Assembly: GCA_020442965.1 (NCBI GenBank)
Contig: JAGRJB010000142.1
Span: 1 to 9,715 of the forward strand
From: Pseudomonadales bacterium
GTDB lineage: Bacteria > Pseudomonadota > Gammaproteobacteria > Steroidobacterales > Steroidobacteraceae
Length of the DNA stretch: 9,715 nt
Direction: 5' to 3'
Both the position numbers and the translations under genes were made by a program. The notes beneath the pieces are model-generated. The model had not been told where the DNA came from, made no database searches, and saw nothing but the letters and a program-made list of their open reading frames with translations. Of the stretch, positions 6,204-9,715 are shown piece after piece (within the stretch, counting starts at the first letter, position 1; every line of letters begins with the position of its first letter).

Positions 6204-7556
6204 ATGCAAGCTATCCCGTCGCGTTTGTTGCTGTGGTTTGCGTTGGCGTTCGCACTGTTGGCCGGTGGCGCGTGGGCGTTCGCTTTGCCGCTGATCCTCG
6301 TAAGCGTCGTGGCGGTGCTGCTCGTGGCCGCGTTATTGGCCGCGACCGGTCTCGATTACTTTGTCACGCGACGCGCCTGGCGGCAGGATGGGCTGCGCTA
6401 CGAGCGACGCATGCCGGCCGCGCTGGCGGTGGGCGTGCCAACGCAAGTCATTGCAACCGTGCGCAACCCAGGTGTACGCAATTGGAGCGTGACGCTGTTC
6501 GATTTCATCGATGCAGGTCTACACACTGACGACATGCCGCGCGAATTGCAGTTGGTCGCCGGCACCGCCACCGAATTCAGTTATCGCGTTCGTGCAGCAC
6601 AGCGGGGCGATGTGCAGTTTGCGCCAGCGATGCTGCGGCTGCGCTCACGGGGCGGATTGCTCGATCTGCAGGTTCGGCTCGGTGAGTTTGAGCAGCGTCG
6701 CGTCTACCCCGATTTTGCCGAGCTCGCGCGCTATGCGTGGCTCACGGGAAGCAATCGATTGAACGAAATCGGTATCAAGACTTTTCACCAGCGTGGTGCC
6801 GGTACCGACTTCAAGCAGTTGAGCGAGTACCAGGCGGGCGATCCGATTCGACACATCGACTGGAAGGCCACGCTGCGTTTGCAGAAGCCGATCGTGCGTC
6901 AGTTCCAGGACGAGCGCGATCAGCGCGTGATGCTGTTGATCGATTGTGGCCGACGGATGCGCGCCGACGATCGCGAGGGCGCTGGTGGCCGAACCCATTT
7001 CGATCAGGTGCTCAACGCGGTGATGCTCCTGAGCTATGTTGCGCTCAAGCGCGGAGACGCGGTGGGCGCAATGACCTTCGGAACACCGCCGGGCGAGGGC
7101 CGGTTCGTGGCGCCCTGCAAGGGCCTGCAGACCGTTGAAACCGTGATGGGCCAGCTCTACGCGGTGCAACCGACGCCGACCCATTCCGACTACCAACTTG
7201 CCGCCGAGGAGTTCATGCGACGTCAGCCGAAGCGAGCCTTGGTCATCATTGTCACGAACTTTCGCGATGAGGACGCGGCGGAGTTGGGCGATGCGTTGCG
7301 TCTATTGAGATCGCGACATCTCGTGCTGCTCGCCAGCTTGCGCGAGCAAATCGTGCAACAGGTAATCGAGCAGCCGTTGACATCGCGCGCCGCCGCCGTC
7401 GCCGTTGCAAGCGCGCACCTGTACGCCGAAGCGCGGCGCAAGTCCTTCGCTCGCTTGGCTGCCCGCGATGGCCTGATGGTGGATGTAGAGCCGCCGCGAC
7501 TCGGCGTCGAGCTCGTGAACCGCTACAACGCCGTCAAGAAAGCTGGGCTGCTGTAG
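6204..7556 (+). CDS. DUF58 domain-containing protein, MoxR partner
   Basis: A 450-residue protein. Two adjacent membrane helices at the N terminus (about 8-28 and 29-50) form a hairpin with both ends in the cytosol. Residues 70-170 look like a beta-rich domain. The DUF58 signature follows: RGAGTDFKQLSEYQAGDP (197-214), then IRHIDWKATLR (215-225) and VRQFQDERDQ. The chain then enters a von Willebrand A-like fold beginning VMLLIDCGRRM (242-252), with FDQVLNAVMLLSYVALKRGD (266-285) and ALVIIVTNFRD (345-355). The metal site is degenerate: Asp247 is present but the second and third positions of DxSxS are Gly249 and Arg251. MoxR and DUF58 proteins are regular operon partners, with DUF58 thought to present or bind clients. 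There is no clear ribosome site before the ATG. It is the last gene of the operon; 5 nt separate its stop from the convergent gene's stop. Confidence 0.92.
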   Translation: MQAIPSRLLLWFALAFALLAGGAWAFALPLILVSVVAVLLVAALLAATGLDYFVTRRAWRQDGLRYERRMPAALAVGVPTQVIATVRNPGVRNWSVTLFDFIDAGLHTDDMPRELQLVAGTATEFSYRVRAAQRGDVQFAPAMLRLRSRGGLLDLQVRLGEFEQRRVYPDFAELARYAWLTGSNRLNEIGIKTFHQRGAGTDFKQLSEYQAGDPIRHIDWKATLRLQKPIVRQFQDERDQRVMLLIDCGRRMRADDREGAGGRTHFDQVLNAVMLLSYVALKRGDAVGAMTFGTPPGEGRFVAPCKGLQTVETVMGQLYAVQPTPTHSDYQLAAEEFMRRQPKRALVIIVTNFRDEDAAELGDALRLLRSRHLVLLASLREQIVQQVIEQPLTSRAAAVAVASAHLYAEARRKSFARLAARDGLMVDVEPPRLGVELVNRYNAVKKAGLL

Positions 7557-7561
7557 CCGTC

Positions 7562-7828
7562 CTAGCGCTGGCTCGCCGACGGATTGTACTTACGAGCTTG
7601 CCCATCACCGACGTCGTAGTCTTCGAAGTCGCTGGTCAGCTCGGCCGTGCGCCGCTCTTCGCGTAGTCGCTCGAGGCGCCGCCAAGCCGGATCCCCCAAC
7701 TTGGTATCGCGCTTCTTCGACATGTCGAGGTCTTTGAAGGCCAGATCGACGTCGACCTCATCGCCATCGTCACTGGCCTCGTCGGTCTCTTCGTCCTCAA
7801 AGTCGTCAGTTTCAGGCTTCTCGCTCAT
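7562..7828 (-). CDS. Small acidic protein, possibly PA3496-like
   Basis: An 88-residue protein with two halves. Residues 1-35 are extremely acidic (DDFEDEETDEASDDGDEVDVD) and probably disordered. Residues 45-72 form a charged block, GDPAWRRLERLREERR followed by DFEDYDV, resembling the conserved core of the PA3496 family (Arg-rich helix then an Asp/Phe-rich end). That family's suggested link to envelope integrity is only a database label. There is no signal peptide or membrane helix, so it is probably cytosolic. I start at the ATG at 7828: it has a GGGTAA element close upstream and a fitting promoter. The longer reading from 7918 would begin before that promoter. It is monocistronic by position: gspF ends 139 nt upstream, and the DUF58 gene converges with a 5-nt gap. 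Family assignment is tentative; that it is a real gene is likely. Confidence 0.72.
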   Translation of the reverse strand: MSEKPETDDFEDEETDEASDDGDEVDVDLAFKDLDMSKKRDTKLGDPAWRRLERLREERRTAELTSDFEDYDVGDGQARKYNPSASQR

Positions 7829-7876
7829 CGTTACCCATATTGTGTGCCGACTCATCGGCAGTGGTGGATGACGCGA

Positions 7877-7905
7877 TTTATAAAACGATCTGAACGTGGG
7901 TGCAA
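7877..7905 (-). promoter_or_regulatory. Probable sigma-70 promoter of the small acidic protein gene
   Basis: On the minus strand TTGCAC (7905-7900) and TATAAA (7882-7877) are separated by exactly 17 bp. The -10 matches the consensus at five of six positions; the -35 keeps the TTG but little else. Transcription would start near 7870, giving a leader of about 40 nt before the ATG at 7828. The surrounding AT-rich patch stands out from the GC-rich flanks. Confidence 0.45.
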
Positions 7906-7914
7906 TCACCCGCG
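7895..7914. terminator. Hairpin downstream of gspF, possible weak terminator
   Basis: CGTGGGTG (7895-7902) pairs with CACCCGCG (7907-7914) around a CAAT loop, giving an 8-bp stem with one G-T wobble. Seen from gspF it lies 53 nt past the stop. The following minus-strand sequence reaches TTTT only about 10 nt later, so it is not a textbook Rho-independent terminator. Its loop and one arm overlap the -35 of the small-gene promoter. Confidence 0.3.
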
Positions 7915-7967
7915 GCACAAATTTCTGTCGCGACGGTCAGACGGACCATCGACGGACGTGATCTCGG

Positions 7968-9185
7968 TCACCGAATGAGATTATTCATCTCGAAGATAGG
8001 CAACAGCATTGCAAAAACAATGCCCATCACAAAGAGGCCCATGAAGATGATCAGGAGCGGGCCAAGCAAACCTACCAAGGCGGCCAACAGGCCGTCGAGC
8101 TCGCGCTCCTGACTGAGTGCCGCCCGCTCGAGCATGGTATCGAGTTCGCCGCTCGACTCGCCCGATGAAATAAGGTGTATCGTCATCGGCGGATAGAGCT
8201 TGCTGACGGCGAGCGAACGCCCGATCGGCGCCCCCTCGCGCACCCGGGCAGCCGCTTCGCTGACGGCGTCGCGCATCGGCAGGTTCGTCACGACATCGCC
8301 CGCGATGCGCATTGCTTCGAGTACCGGGACGGCGCTTCCTGTCAGGATACTGAAGGTACGCGTGAAGCGCGCGGTGTTGAAACCACGCAGTACTCGCCCG
8401 TAGAGCGGGACGCGCAGCAGGAAGCGGTGAAATCGGTTGCGCGCGGCCGGCGAGCGCAGCCAGCGCGTAAACGCAAAGATCGCGATCGCCGCAATGATGA
8501 GAATGTAGATACCGTAATCGCGCAGAAAGTCGCTGGTTCCGATCAGCACGCGTGTCGCCAGCGGCAGCTTCGCCTTGCTCGATTCGAACACGTCGATCAC
8601 TTTGGGTACGACGTAAACGAGCATCATCGAAACGATCGCGAAACAGATCACCGACAGCACAATCGGATAAAGCATCGCGCCGATGATCTTCTGGCGCATG
8701 CCCTCGCGATTCTCGGTGTAGTCGGCCAGTCGCTCGAGCACGTTGTCCAGATGTCCGGACTGCTCGCCAGCGGCCACGGTCGAGCGGAAAATCTCGGGAA
8801 ACACGCGCGGAAAGTCGGCGAGACCATCGGCGAGCGTATGCCCCTCCATCACCTTGGAACGGACGCCCAGCAAGATGCTCTGGATACGGGGTTTCTCGGT
8901 TTGCTGCGAGACCGCTAACAGTCCTTCCTCGAGCGGCAACCCGGCGCGTACCAATGTTGCGAGCTGCCGCGTAAGTAAGGCGAGATCGCCCGACGATACG
9001 CCACGGCGTACCGAGAATCCGCCGCGCTGGCGCCGGGACTCGCGCTGTGCGACCTCCGCGACGCTCACGGGCAGCAGAGAGCGTTCACGCAGGAGCTGGC
9101 GGACGTGCCTCGGCGTATCGCCTTCGAGAACGCCTTTTTGCTCGCGACCGCCGGCGTCTAACGCAACGTATTCAAAGGCACCCAT
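7968..9185 (-). CDS. gspF: Type II secretion system inner-membrane protein F
   Basis: A 405-residue polytopic protein, the usual length for GspF. It sits at the base of the type II secretion machine, contacting the GspE ATPase and GspL to drive pseudopilus assembly. The N-terminal cytosolic region begins MGAFEYVALDAGGREQKGVLEGDT, with a helical block LRQLLRERSLLPV-like at 28-40. Two repeated T2SSF domains follow at about 69-192 and 272-394. Diagnostic pieces are LTRQLATLVRAGLPLEEGL (71-89), GEQSGHLDNVLERLADY (140-156), the equivalent GESSGELDTMLERAA (342-356), and the GLLGPLLIIFMGLFVMGIVF helix (372-391). Transmembrane helices lie at about 171-191, 224-240 and 373-395. It starts 15 nt after the gspE stop, with a weak ribosome site, so the two are cotranscribed. 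gspG, normally next, is not downstream. Type IV pilus PilC is the nearest alternative, but the GspE partner and sequence favour GspF. Confidence 0.92.
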   Translation of the reverse strand: MGAFEYVALDAGGREQKGVLEGDTPRHVRQLLRERSLLPVSVAEVAQRESRRQRGGFSVRRGVSSGDLALLTRQLATLVRAGLPLEEGLLAVSQQTEKPRIQSILLGVRSKVMEGHTLADGLADFPRVFPEIFRSTVAAGEQSGHLDNVLERLADYTENREGMRQKIIGAMLYPIVLSVICFAIVSMMLVYVVPKVIDVFESSKAKLPLATRVLIGTSDFLRDYGIYILIIAAIAIFAFTRWLRSPAARNRFHRFLLRVPLYGRVLRGFNTARFTRTFSILTGSAVPVLEAMRIAGDVVTNLPMRDAVSEAAARVREGAPIGRSLAVSKLYPPMTIHLISSGESSGELDTMLERAALSQERELDGLLAALVGLLGPLLIIFMGLFVMGIVFAMLLPIFEMNNLIR

Positions 9186-9200
9186 GATGTGCCGAGCGTA

Positions 9201-9715
9201 TCAATCTTCGCGCGTGACGCGCAGCACTTCTTCGAGAGTCGTTTCGCCCGCCAGCACCTTGCGCAGACCATCGTCGCGAATCGAGGGGGTCTGAGTGCGC
9301 GCATAGCGCTCGATTTCGTGTTCACTTGCGCCGTCATGGATCATCGTGCGCATCTGATCGTCGATGATGATGAGTTCGTAGATACCGGTACGGCCACGAA
9401 AGCCGCCCCCGGCGTCGCGTCCGGGCTTGTAGAGCGTCGGCGACGGGTCGTTCGGCCCAAGGCCGAGTAGCCGGCGCTCGTACTCGCCGGCCTCGAAAGC
9501 CTGTTTGGTCTCTGGATTGAGCGTACGCACGAGCCGCTGCGCGACAACGCCCACCAGACTCGAGGAGAGTAGAAACGGCTCGATACCCATGTCGCGTAAC
9601 CGCGTCATGGCTCCCGCGGCCGTGTTGGTGTGTAAGGTCGACATGACAAGGTGGCCCGTCAAGCTCGCCTGGACGGCAATCTGCGCCGTCTCGAGGTCGC
9701 GGATCTCGCCCACCA
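9201..9715 (-). CDS. gspE: Type II secretion ATPase E, C-terminal part (runs off right edge)
   Basis: The last 171 codons of the cytosolic ATPase that powers type II secretion. The fragment enters at the Walker B end, [17 protein letters not shown], followed by the histidine box [20 protein letters not shown], both typical of GspE. It continues through [33 protein letters not shown] and a standard end ([18 protein letters not shown]). Where most GspE proteins carry CPxC after VRTL and a second cysteine pair before the RGRTGIYEL block, this one has NPETK and GRDAGGG, so the whole tetracysteine zinc motif is missing while the flanks are intact. The reading is open to the window edge, so the codon at 9711-9713 is internal Val, not a start. 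The N-terminal domains and Walker A are outside the window. It lies upstream of gspF in the same operon. Confidence 0.93.
   Translation of the reverse strand, partial: VGEIRDLETAQIAVQASLTGHLVMSTLHTNTAAGAMTRLRDMGIEPFLLSSSLVGVVAQRLVRTLNPETKQAFEAGEYERRLLGLGPNDPSPTLYKPGRDAGGGFRGRTGIYELIIIDDQMRTMIHDGASEHEIERYARTQTPSIRDDGLRKVLAGETTLEEVLRVTRED

Noticed and set aside
5218..7556. Methanol dehydrogenase maturation locus, from the MoxR name
   Set aside because: No dehydrogenase, cytochrome or other mox genes are in the window; MoxR here is only a family name.
7545..7575. Bidirectional terminator between the DUF58 gene and the small acidic gene
   Set aside because: Only a 4-bp stem (GGCT/AGCC) is present, with no T-run on either strand.
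7829..7918. 30-codon N-terminal extension of the small acidic protein (start at 7918)
   Set aside because: It would start upstream of the likely promoter, and the added residues are unlike the rest of the protein; the ATG at 7828 fits better.
7932..7957. Repeated GACGG units downstream of gspF
   Set aside because: Three short GACGG copies at uneven spacing; in GC-rich sequence this is readily chance, and no further pattern supports it.
8175..8918. Plus-strand open frame of 247 codons
   Set aside because: Antisense to gspF. The translation is rich in His, Arg, Asp and Gln with no domain; codon positions mirror the real gene.

Overview
The window is GC-rich and densely coded, with a stated gene order and protein similarities that suggest a Gram-negative proteobacterium. 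A gammaproteobacterium of the Xanthomonadales/Nevskiales/Steroidobacter kind is most likely. The reasons are a type II secretion pair (gspE-gspF), a PA3496-like small acidic protein, and a MoxR gene cluster of a style I associate with that group. The taxonomic placement is inference from recalled protein resemblance, not from a search.

Layout. Positions 1-116 (minus) hold the first 38 codons of a 3-methyladenine DNA glycosylase I gene (tag), cut by the window edge. An intergenic region of about 150 bp separates it from a long plus-strand run at 268-7556: two RDD-family membrane proteins, a SpoIIM/DUF95-family membrane protein, an unnamed membrane protein, a DUF4129 protein, a DUF4350 protein, a MoxR-type AAA+ ATPase and a DUF58 protein. 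Gaps are 50, 10, -11, -17, -4, 14 and 11 nt, so this reads as one operon with translational coupling in the middle. Converging on it from the right is a small acidic protein gene (7562-7828, minus) with its own likely promoter. Beyond that, also on the minus strand, are gspF (7968-9185) and the 3' part of gspE (9201 to the right edge).

How the genes work together. MoxR ATPases pair with DUF58/von Willebrand A-like partners and are thought to act as chaperones that mature or insert cofactors into client complexes. Here the pair is genetically tied to five or six integral membrane proteins, with no classical BatA/BatB von Willebrand proteins in between. The simplest reading is a membrane-embedded assembly with a cytosolic AAA+ motor acting on the envelope. 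The parts are recognisable families, but the joint function of this set is, to my knowledge, not established. It is the best candidate here for an undescribed system.

The secretion genes are ordinary in order (gspE then gspF), but the GspE fragment lacks the usual cysteine zinc motif and no gspG follows gspF. No tRNA, rRNA, CRISPR array, insertion sequence or phage gene was seen.
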